NCBI GenBank assembly: GCA_904394975.1
Contig: CAJFNQ010000010.1
Coordinates: 25,649 to 89,648 of the forward strand
DNA: 64,000 nucleotides
Origin: Metaruminococcus_A gallistercoris
GTDB lineage: Bacteria; Bacillota; Clostridia; Oscillospirales; Ruminococcaceae
Direction: 5' to 3'
Shown here one piece after another: positions 8,418-15,373 of this stretch; the first letter of the stretch is position 1; every line of letters begins with the position of its first letter. The notes beneath the pieces are model-generated. The model ran no database searches. It was not told the origin of the DNA and worked only from the letters and a program-made list of their open reading frames with translations. The translations under genes were made by a program, and so were the position numbers.

Positions 8418-8870
8418 TTTCTTAATTTGGAGCGCTTTTAACTCGCTCATAAAAGAATCAATATCCTTAAAATCTCGATAAACAGAAGCAAAACGAACAT
8501 ATGCAACTAAATCAATATCCTTGAGCTTTTCCAGCGCCAACTCACCGATTTTTTGCGAACTGACTTCTTTTACAAAAGAATTGCTCAACGTATGTTCAAT
8601 ATCATCAACCAAATGTTCCAACGCTTCAATTGGAACAGGTCTTTTTTCACAGGCACGCAGCAAGCCATTTAACAGCTTTTCCTTATTGAACGCCTGTCTT
8701 GACTGATCCCGCTTTATTACCATTAACGGTACTGTTTCAATCACTTCATAAGTTGTAAAACGAGTACCACACGAGAGACATTCCCTGCGTCTTCGAATCC
8801 GTTCGCCATCATCTGAAGGACGAGAATCGATTACTTTACTTTCAGTGAAAGAACAGGAAGGACATTTCAT
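8415..8870 (-). CDS. nrdR: Transcriptional repressor NrdR
   Basis: Regulator of ribonucleotide reductase genes, 151 residues. The N-terminal zinc ribbon uses Cys3, Cys6, Cys31 and Cys34, with the conserved SKVIDSRPSDDGERIRRRRE basic loop. The ATP-cone domain follows (about 46-136; VIKRDQSRQAFNKEKLLNGLLRACEKRPV). It binds nucleotides and controls nrd promoters through NrdR boxes. No nrd genes occur in the window. Length and motifs are standard. Confidence 0.97.
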   Translation of the reverse strand: MKCPSCSFTESKVIDSRPSDDGERIRRRRECLSCGTRFTTYEVIETVPLMVIKRDQSRQAFNKEKLLNGLLRACEKRPVPIEALEHLVDDIEHTLSNSFVKEVSSQKIGELALEKLKDIDLVAYVRFASVYRDFKDIDSFMSELKALQIKK

Positions 8871-8949
8871 AAACCAGTCTCCATTTCCACATGATCGCCG
8901 TACTGAAACGTCAATTATGATTGAGTATTACATAAAATAAATATAAATA

Positions 8950-8977
8950 ATTATAGCATATTTTTCCAAAATTACAA
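8950..8977 (-). promoter_or_regulatory. Candidate nrdR promoter
   Basis: On the minus strand, TTGTAA (8972-8977), a 16-base spacer and TATAAT (8950-8955) with an extended TG motif just before the -10. The -35 overlaps the stop codon of the upstream small gene. Confidence 0.6.
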
Positions 8978-9211
8978 GCTGTAAATAAAGTCAAATGTTA
9001 CATCTTCAAACTGGCACAATTCAACGTCTTCTCTGTTCAAAGTATCTGCGAAACACTCTACGCAAAGACGATCAGTAGAAATATCTTTCATCCTTTTTAC
9101 TATTTTTCCATTCACAACCGCACAAACATCATAACTGGGTACCTCCTGTCCATCTTCAGCAACAAAACAACTTTCTGTTACACAATAGGTCACGGTTTCC
9201 CTTTCCTGCAT
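8972..9211 (-). CDS. Small conserved protein, DUF6514-like
   Basis: A 79-residue acidic, cysteine-containing protein with no signal or membrane segment. The pattern (a C-terminal DISTDRLCVECFADTLNRED...FEDVTFDFI block after a V.NGKIVKRMK strand) resembles the DUF6514 family of Clostridia, assigned from memory. The start ATG at 9211 has a GGGTGAT ribosome binding site. Three tandem Spo0A-type boxes lie 83-108 bases upstream, suggesting control by the sporulation master regulator. No function is known. Confidence 0.7.
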   Translation of the reverse strand: MQERETVTYCVTESCFVAEDGQEVPSYDVCAVVNGKIVKRMKDISTDRLCVECFADTLNREDVELCQFEDVTFDFIYSL

Positions 9212-9293
9212 AAATTAATCACCCATCAAATTTATTTACGATTGATTACGTAAACATTTTACTATATTAAACAGAAAAAGAAAAGGAGAATCG

Positions 9294-9320
9294 TTCGACT
9301 TGGTTCGACAGGATTCGACA
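9294..9320 (-). promoter_or_regulatory. Three tandem Spo0A-type boxes
   Basis: On the minus strand there are TGTCGAA, TGTCGAA and AGTCGAA cores at exact ten-base spacing (plus-strand TTCGAC at 9294, 9304 and 9314). The 0A-box consensus is TGNCGAA. They lie just upstream of where a -35 would be for a TATAGT or TAAAAT -10 near 9256-9266, which has no good -35 of its own. This is the usual layout of a Spo0A-activated sigma-A promoter. Confidence 0.7.
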
Positions 9321-9382
9321 AAGCGTTTAATATCTTTACATCACAAATTAAAATTACAAACCTTTTTGCAAGTAAAAACGCT

Positions 9383-10162
9383 TTAAAAAATTTTACACAA
9401 AAAATTTAGTGAATTTAACAAATCGTCTATTGTTTGAAAATCGTGTCGATAAACCTCGATTACCATAGAAGGTGAGGCAGGAAATTTTTTTACAAGCTGC
9501 GCCAGATGTTGAAAATCGAACCCGCCATTTCCAGGAAGCAAACAGTCCTTTTGCGGTAAATGATCGTTTAAATGCAGATGCACAACACGATCACCCATAA
9601 TATTTAATACCTCTAACGGATTCAATCCGGAGCGAACTGCCTGTTTGATATCGAAAACAAACTTTATCTTTCCGTCAAGCAGTTCAATCAATCTTTTCAG
9701 ATAATTCAAATCCCCAGATTTACAACGGCAGATATTTTCCTGAGCAACCGTCACGTGAAACGGTTCGGCTGTTAACGCAAGTTTGTTATATTGCTCCGCA
9801 TAAAATTCAGGAAGCGTTTTACTGTCTTTCCGATCGCCGTGCAGCACAAAAACATCCGCTGATAACTGCTGACATATTTCAAAAAAGCGCTTATAAACAT
9901 CCAGCATATCAGAGACACGGCGTGGATACTCTGAAAAAAACATAAGCGGTTCCAAGCCAGAAGTAAATGGATGAACGGAACAAACTTTGATTCCATAATA
10001 ATCCATACGCTTTTTTAACTCATTGATGTAATTTGGACTCATTTCCGAATAACTGTTAATAAACAGTTCAATCACACGTATACCGGATTTTCCATACTCT
10101 TCTATGACTTCTTCCAACAACCGCGGATACATGCAAGCGGTTGAAACGCCGATGTTCAACAT
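9383..10162 (-). CDS. Sugar phosphate isomerase/epimerase family protein (TIM barrel)
   Basis: A 259-residue xylose isomerase-like (AP endonuclease family 2) TIM barrel. It starts with the barrel strand LNIGVSTACMYPRLLEEVIEEY. Likely metal-site residues fall in CSVHPFT, VFVLHGDRK, AQENI, FVFDIKQA, VVHLHLND and a late VIEVY motif, matching His/Glu/Asp ligands of the family. The substrate cannot be told. It is preceded by the secF terminator and has an ATGGAGG ribosome binding site, so it may be transcribed by partial read-through or from a weak local promoter. Confidence 0.85.
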   Translation of the reverse strand: MLNIGVSTACMYPRLLEEVIEEYGKSGIRVIELFINSYSEMSPNYINELKKRMDYYGIKVCSVHPFTSGLEPLMFFSEYPRRVSDMLDVYKRFFEICQQLSADVFVLHGDRKDSKTLPEFYAEQYNKLALTAEPFHVTVAQENICRCKSGDLNYLKRLIELLDGKIKFVFDIKQAVRSGLNPLEVLNIMGDRVVHLHLNDHLPQKDCLLPGNGGFDFQHLAQLVKKFPASPSMVIEVYRHDFQTIDDLLNSLNFLCKIF

Positions 10163-10181
10163 ATCGCCTCCATAAAACCAA

Positions 10182-10203
10182 CAAGCCGCTGAAAAGCGGC
10201 TTG
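10182..10203 (-). terminator. Stem-loop after secF
   Basis: A perfect nine-pair stem, CAAGCCGCT (10182-10190) with AGCGGCTTG (10195-10203), around a four-base loop. It is followed on the minus strand by TTGGTTTTAT. Probable terminator for secDF. Confidence 0.75.
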
Positions 10204-10213
10204 CAGATCAATT

Positions 10214-11167
10214 TTATTTTCTTTTTTTACCTGAAGCATAATTGCGTTTTTTGGCTTTGTGTTCCTGCCAAACCACCCACAGAGAACCGGATATACACAA
10301 AGAAGAGTACAGACCGGAAATCATGCCAATGATCAGCGGGAATGCAAAGGTGAGAATCGAATCAACATTAAAGATTAACGCAAGCACACATGCAGAAAGC
10401 AACGCAATTACTGTTGTAATCGTTGTATTGACCGTACGGGTAAGCGACTGATTGATACTGGTATTGACGATCTCGGCGATCGGCGTTTTTTTCATGAGCC
10501 GCTCATTCTCACGAATACGGTCGTACACAACGATTGTGGCGTTGATGGAGTAACCCAAAATCGTCAAAACTGCCGCAATAAAATTATTATTCAACGGAAT
10601 CTGGAAAATAACAAACACGGCATAAATAACGATTGCATCGTGGATTAGGGCAATTACCGCCATGACACCGGCCGACCAGCCTCCGATTTTGCGGAATCGG
10701 AACGCGATGTAAATAATCATTAACACAGCTGCGACAGCGACCGCAAGAAGGGATTTCAACAAAAACTCACGTCCGATAACCGGATCAACATTGTTGATTT
10801 CCTCCATTGTAATGCCGTTATCGGAAAACTTTTCTTCCAGTTTTTGGGTAAGCTGGCTTTGCTGTTCCTGCGAAAGGCTAACCTGATTATTGACCGAAAT
10901 AACAACATTTTCCCTGCCCGTTGCAATATCCTGCGACTGCTGGACAGTTACACGCATCCCCAGCGCTTCTTCCGCAACCGACTGAACATCGTCTACGTTC
11001 AGTTCGCCGGTATAAGAATAGGTAGCCATCGAACCACCAGTAAACTCAATGTCAAGCTTCACGCCAAACACCAAGGAAAAAATAACCGTGAATACAACAA
11101 TGGCTGCGGAAATGATAAAGTAAATCTTCCGTTTTCCAAGAAAATCAAACTGCTTACGAATTTTCAA
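10214..11167 (-). CDS. secF: Protein translocase subunit SecF
   Basis: Partner of SecD in proton-motive-force-driven late steps of protein export. About 317 residues with six membrane helices. After the first helix comes the FTGGSMATYSYTGEL strand, and later GYSINATIVVYDRIREN and the NTSINQSLTRTVNTTITT motif diagnostic of SecF. I place the start at TTG 11167, six bases after a perfect GGAGGTGAT site and overlapping secD by 14 bases; an upstream open extension to 11206 lacks an SD. Coupled to secD. Confidence 0.95.
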   Translation of the reverse strand: MKIRKQFDFLGKRKIYFIISAAIVVFTVIFSLVFGVKLDIEFTGGSMATYSYTGELNVDDVQSVAEEALGMRVTVQQSQDIATGRENVVISVNNQVSLSQEQQSQLTQKLEEKFSDNGITMEEINNVDPVIGREFLLKSLLAVAVAAVLMIIYIAFRFRKIGGWSAGVMAVIALIHDAIVIYAVFVIFQIPLNNNFIAAVLTILGYSINATIVVYDRIRENERLMKKTPIAEIVNTSINQSLTRTVNTTITTVIALLSACVLALIFNVDSILTFAFPLIIGMISGLYSSLCISGSLWVVWQEHKAKKRNYASGKKRK

Positions 11168-12572
11168 CTTTATCACCTCCATAATACTGCGGTTTGCGGA
11201 ACGCATTGAATCGAGAAATGGATTTCAGCATCAGCCTTGAGGCGGTAACGCTGAAGATAAAGTTGAAGATTACACCAACCAGCAATGTATATCCAAACGA
11301 ATAAATGGTACCAGCAGCAACTGGTCCGAACATAAAGAAGACCGGAGAAAGCAGCTGCGAGAAGAAGCTGGCCGGCGGGCCAAAGGCACCCATCAGAACA
11401 ATCGCAACAATAATCATGGTGATGTTACTGTCAAAAATCGCGCTGAACGCTCTGCTATAACCAGCATCGAGCGCACCATCGATCGATTTGCCTGCACGAA
11501 TTTCTTCCTTGATGCGTTCCGCTGAAATAATGTTTGCATCAACGCCCATTCCAAGAGACAGAATAATACCTGCGATACCAGGAAGGGTCAACGTAAAGCT
11601 GGAGAAAAACGGGAAGAAACCGGATACCGCCGCGATGGAACCGGCAGCCTGTCCTGCAAGTGCGAAAATCGCAACGAAACCAGGCAAGCGATAAACAACC
11701 ACCATGAAAACGCAGATGAGAACAAATGCAATAATACCTGCAATGATCATAGCGTTAAGAGCATCCTGCCCCAAAGTTGGGCTGATTGTGCTGAAGCTTG
11801 CGGCTTCCAACTGGAACGGCAAAGCGCCTGCGTTGATCTTGTCTGCAAGATCCTGAGCAGTTTCCGCCGTAAATCCACCGGAAATAACCGCTGTACCATC
11901 TGTCAACGCAGCATCAACCCGCGCGCTGGAAATCATGGTATCATCCATCCAGATGGAGATATAACCGCCCTCTTCATGAAGTCGGGTAGTCGCTTCGGCG
12001 AACTTTTCAACGCCTTCCCCTTTCAGGGTCAGCTGTACGATCGGCTCATTTTTATTATTGCTTGTATCAATTGCCGCACGGGCACTTTCCACATCATCAC
12101 CGGTAAGGATAATGTTTTCCGCGGTTACTCCGGATGGACGACCTTCTTCATCGGTCTCATATCCCTCGCGGAAGGTGAGCAGAGCGGTTGCGCTGAGCTC
12201 TTCAATGGCCGCTTCCGGATCAAAATCCTCTTCATCCTCTTTCCAAGGGAAACGGACAATGATACGCTTGTTGCCTGTATCCGAATAGATCTCATAGTCA
12301 GTGATATTGCTGGAAATCATACGTTGTTCAATTGCGGCCTGCGCAGCTTCAAGCTGTTCAGTCGTAACTGTATCAATGATATCTTCCGGCGGGGTGAACG
12401 TTACATCAACACCGCCGCGAATATCAATACCCAGCCGGATATCTTCTCCGCCTTTGATAATTACCGTTTTATTGTCTCCGTAGGTTGTACTGATCCCAAA
12501 AAACGCGAGATACGTAAATACAAGAGTCAATGCGGCAATTATAAAGAACACTGGTTTTGCTGTTCGTTTCAT
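11154..12572 (-). CDS. secD: Protein translocase subunit SecD
   Basis: Export-motor component, 472 residues. N-terminal helix, then the RLGIDIRGGVDVTFTP signature, and a large extracytoplasmic P1 region (about 40-265). Membrane helices with the LPGIAGIILSLGMGVDANII and ERIKEEIRAGKS motifs follow, then the final helices. The start ATG at 12572 follows a GGAGGAG ribosome binding site. First gene of secD-secF with its own sigma-A promoter. The length is normal for Firmicutes with separate SecD and SecF. Confidence 0.97.
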   Translation of the reverse strand: MKRTAKPVFFIIAALTLVFTYLAFFGISTTYGDNKTVIIKGGEDIRLGIDIRGGVDVTFTPPEDIIDTVTTEQLEAAQAAIEQRMISSNITDYEIYSDTGNKRIIVRFPWKEDEEDFDPEAAIEELSATALLTFREGYETDEEGRPSGVTAENIILTGDDVESARAAIDTSNNKNEPIVQLTLKGEGVEKFAEATTRLHEEGGYISIWMDDTMISSARVDAALTDGTAVISGGFTAETAQDLADKINAGALPFQLEAASFSTISPTLGQDALNAMIIAGIIAFVLICVFMVVVYRLPGFVAIFALAGQAAGSIAAVSGFFPFFSSFTLTLPGIAGIILSLGMGVDANIISAERIKEEIRAGKSIDGALDAGYSRAFSAIFDSNITMIIVAIVLMGAFGPPASFFSQLLSPVFFMFGPVAAGTIYSFGYTLLVGVIFNFIFSVTASRLMLKSISRFNAFRKPQYYGGDKVENS

Positions 12573-12618
12573 GGACTACTCCTCCAATGTCTTTTTGCAA
12601 TTTACTGCATTGCATATC

Positions 12619-12647
12619 ATTATACAATACATCAAAAACGAAGTCAA
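12619..12647 (-). promoter_or_regulatory. Sigma-A promoter of secDF
   Basis: On the minus strand, TTGACT (12642-12647), a 17-base spacer and TATAAT (12619-12624). It lies immediately downstream of the purB stop codon, 47 bases before the secD start. Confidence 0.85.
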
Positions 12648-12649
12648 TC

Positions 12650-14080
12650 TTAGACAGATAATTCAGCACTTTCGCCTAAAATCGACTGGTTTTCTTTTAA
12701 AATCGGAGCAATAGCAGTAGAGATAAACTCCTCCACCTGTTCCACCGAACGACCAATAAAGTTTTCCGGTTTTAAGATTGCATCGATTTCCGAACGGGTG
12801 AGCATAAACGAATCGTCTGCGCAAATGCGGTCAATCAAATCGTTCTCCAAGCCTTCTTCCTTCACCACTTTAGCGGCGGCAATGGAATGCATTCTCAAAC
12901 GCTCGTGAAGTTCCTGACGGTCTCCGCCCTTTTTAACAGCCGACATCATGATGTTTTCCGTTGCCATAAACGGAAGTTCTTTCATCACACGCTGTCTCAC
13001 CACTTTGGGGTACACAACAAGGCCGTTTGTAACATTGAGCATGATATTGAGGATTGAATCCACCGCCAAAAAGCCCTCCGCCATGGAGATGCGTTTATTG
13101 GCACTGTCATCCAAAGTACGCTCAAACCACTGGGTAGCCGAAGTAAAGGCTGGGTTAAGGGTATCAATAATAACATAACGCGCAAGAGCTGTGATTCGTT
13201 CACTGCGCATAGGGTTACGTTTATACGGCATGGCGGACGAACCGATCTGATGTGCTTCAAACGGTTCTTCCATCTCTTTGAAATTCTGGAGGATACGCAA
13301 ATCGGTCGCAAATTTGCTGGCCGACTGAGCAATTCCGCCAAGAGTCGAAAGCACCTGAGCGTCTACTTTTCTGGAATAGGTCTGACCGGATACCGGAACA
13401 ACGCTGTCAAAGCCCATATCTTCCGCAATGGTTTTTTCAACGCCTTTGATCTTTTCGCTGTCCCCTTCAAACAACTCCACAAAGCTCGCCTGTGTTCCCG
13501 TTGTACCTTTCGAGCCCAACAATTTCAGGGAAGAAATGCGGAAATTAATCTCTTCATAATCCATCAAAAGCTCATTCAGCCAAAGTGTTGCGCGCTTTCC
13601 GACCGTTGTGAGCTGTGCCGGCTGAAGGTGGGTATATGCGAGTGCCGGCATGGAACGGTACTCCATGGCGAATTTCGCAAGATTGTTCATTACATTGACA
13701 AGTTTTCTGCGAACAACCTTTAACGCTTCACGCATAATGATTACATCCGTATTATCCCCAACGTAGCAGGAGGTCGCACCAAGGTGAATGATCCCCTTCG
13801 CATTCGGGCACTGCACGCCGTACGCATAAACATGCGCCATAACATCGTGCCGAACCTCTTTTTCACGCGCAACAGCAACATCATAGTTAATGTCTTCTAC
13901 ATGCTCTTCCAACTCACGAATCTGCTCATCCGTAATCGCAAGACCGTATTTCTGTTCCGCTTTGGCAAGTGACACCCACAAACGGCGCCAAGTTTTAAAC
14001 TTAAAATCAGACGAAAAAAGCTCCTGCATTTCAGGGCTTGCATATCTCGTCCCGAACGGGCTTTCATAAACCTTGCTCAT
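12650..14080 (-). CDS. purB: Adenylosuccinate lyase
   Basis: Cleaves SAICAR and adenylosuccinate to fumarate in purine synthesis. 476 residues from the ATG at 14080, which follows AAGGAGG at the right distance; an upstream in-frame extension to 14107 has no SD. Motifs include TSCYVGDNTD, the THLQPAQLTTVGKR active-site His loop, and the fumarase/aspartase superfamily signature GSSAMPYKRNP. The C-terminal lyase domain follows. It is a single-gene unit with its own promoter. Confidence 0.97.
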   Translation of the reverse strand: MSKVYESPFGTRYASPEMQELFSSDFKFKTWRRLWVSLAKAEQKYGLAITDEQIRELEEHVEDINYDVAVAREKEVRHDVMAHVYAYGVQCPNAKGIIHLGATSCYVGDNTDVIIMREALKVVRRKLVNVMNNLAKFAMEYRSMPALAYTHLQPAQLTTVGKRATLWLNELLMDYEEINFRISSLKLLGSKGTTGTQASFVELFEGDSEKIKGVEKTIAEDMGFDSVVPVSGQTYSRKVDAQVLSTLGGIAQSASKFATDLRILQNFKEMEEPFEAHQIGSSAMPYKRNPMRSERITALARYVIIDTLNPAFTSATQWFERTLDDSANKRISMAEGFLAVDSILNIMLNVTNGLVVYPKVVRQRVMKELPFMATENIMMSAVKKGGDRQELHERLRMHSIAAAKVVKEEGLENDLIDRICADDSFMLTRSEIDAILKPENFIGRSVEQVEEFISTAIAPILKENQSILGESAELSV

Positions 14081-14119
14081 GAACATCCTCCTTAAAAATC
14101 CGGACAATTTAACTTAAAA

Positions 14120-14148
14120 AGTATAGCATATTTTTCACTGTTTCACAA
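14120..14148 (-). promoter_or_regulatory. Promoter of purB
   Basis: On the minus strand, TTGTGA (14143-14148), 17 bases and TATACT (14120-14125) with an extended TG. I see no PurR-type box or purine riboswitch fold in the short leader. Confidence 0.75.
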
Positions 14149-14178
14149 GAGAAAAGCAAAACTTTCGGTATAAAACAA

Positions 14179-14211
14179 AAGTGCCCGGAAAAGCAGATTC
14201 CGGGCACTTTA
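14179..14211 (-). terminator. Terminator after the P-loop ATPase gene
   Basis: AAGTGCCCGGAA (14179-14190) pairs with TTCCGGGCACTT (14199-14210), followed on the minus strand by a TTTTGTTTT run. Confidence 0.88.
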
Positions 14212-14213
14212 TT

Positions 14214-15233
14214 TTATGAAGCCACAAACAGTTCGTCACACAACCGGTCAATTTGCTCATTTGCCTGTTTCTGAGGGATGAGCAAGCTCACCCGCAGCAT
14301 GAGATCGTCGTAAATACGCTGTGACAGCTGTAAAAACGACGCTGCCTGAGCCACCGTATTTTTATAGCTTTTCTGGAATTCGCTCAGTTGATTTTCAAAC
14401 TGCTCATCTGTACCCGGAACAACCGCTTCTTTATAAACGTCAATGATCTCATCAGAAGAACGTTCGGGGAAATACTCATGAGGAGCCGTACTGTCAAACA
14501 GACAGAGCCCCAATTCCCGCAAAACGACCATATCCCAGCTATTCGGGTCAAACGCGCAGTGATACACCTCGCAGTTGATTCCCCGGCGCTGAGCCGCGTC
14601 GGCTACCTTTTTTAAGAAAGTGGATTTGCCTGTTCCCGGCCTTCCTTTGATAAAATAACGTTTGCCGACATCTTTGGTAATATCTGTAATATAATCGCAA
14701 GAGCCTTCGATTGTTGCCGCGCCAAAAAAGCGATGAACTGTTTTAGCTGTTTTGTCCAGCGAACAATCGCCCAGAATGGAATGAATCACACGCTGGGTCA
14801 AGTCATCCAAAGCTTTGAAATCGGTATTGTTTATGTAAACTTTCTCCCATTCGTCGTGAATCCCACGGGCAGCTAAAAAGTGCTCATGCGCAAATGTAAG
14901 ATTTTTCTTGATTTCTGTAAGATATTCCTGCCAAATCAATCCGGCGACCGAATCATCCTCATCCCGATAAAGAGGGAGATTGATAAAGCCTGTTTGTCTT
15001 TTTGGAATAATAACGCCTGAAACTCTTCCGGTCATACAATCATGCAAAATATGCAGTTCTCCATCCTCTGGAGAAACGCGGCTCAATACCGCCTCATAAA
15101 GCCGGTTTACCCACTCCTGCGGATATCCTTTTAACACGCGGAACATCTTGCAATCCGCAAGATTGCTGTTTAACAGACTGACATATCCGCAAGAACTGTT
15201 TGCATCCACAAAAAAATGCACCGTTTTGTTCAT
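14214..15233 (-). CDS. P-loop ATPase of unknown function (PRK06851-like)
   Basis: A 339-residue cytosolic protein. The N-terminal region contains FFVDANSSCGYVSLLNSNL. Around residue 196 there is a clear Walker A loop (FIKGRPGTGKST) followed by an ATPase fold. This resembles a conserved Firmicutes family (PRK06851) that carries P-loop segments in a duplicated arrangement; here the first copy is degenerate, with a short GRVSGVIIPKRQT stretch in its place. Monocistronic between a terminator on each side. No partner or substrate can be inferred. Assignment to the named family is from memory; the ATPase call is firm. Confidence 0.75.
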   Translation of the reverse strand: MNKTVHFFVDANSSCGYVSLLNSNLADCKMFRVLKGYPQEWVNRLYEAVLSRVSPEDGELHILHDCMTGRVSGVIIPKRQTGFINLPLYRDEDDSVAGLIWQEYLTEIKKNLTFAHEHFLAARGIHDEWEKVYINNTDFKALDDLTQRVIHSILGDCSLDKTAKTVHRFFGAATIEGSCDYITDITKDVGKRYFIKGRPGTGKSTFLKKVADAAQRRGINCEVYHCAFDPNSWDMVVLRELGLCLFDSTAPHEYFPERSSDEIIDVYKEAVVPGTDEQFENQLSEFQKSYKNTVAQAASFLQLSQRIYDDLMLRVSLLIPQKQANEQIDRLCDELFVAS

Positions 15234-15340
15234 TCGAACCTTCAGCTCCTTTCAACCGTTACAGTATATGCAGCGGTTTTCAAAAGCAACACAAAATTTA
15301 CCGGTTCGCTCATCTTTATCTCATTATTCCTTTATAAAAA

Positions 15341-15372
15341 AACAGAGCCGTGTTTTTACGGCGCTGTTTTTT
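15341..15372 (-). terminator. Terminator after the GH78-like gene
   Basis: Stem ACAG.GCCGT / ACGGC.CTGT with one mismatch around a short T-rich loop, flanked by an A-run and a T-run. On the minus strand it lies just after the stop at 15374. Confidence 0.8.
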
Positions 15373-15373
15373 C

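Noticed and set aside
9320..9384. Inverted repeat AAAGCGTTT / AAACGCTTT downstream of the TIM-barrel gene
   Set aside because: The loop is nearly 50 bases and there is no T-run; weak as a terminator.
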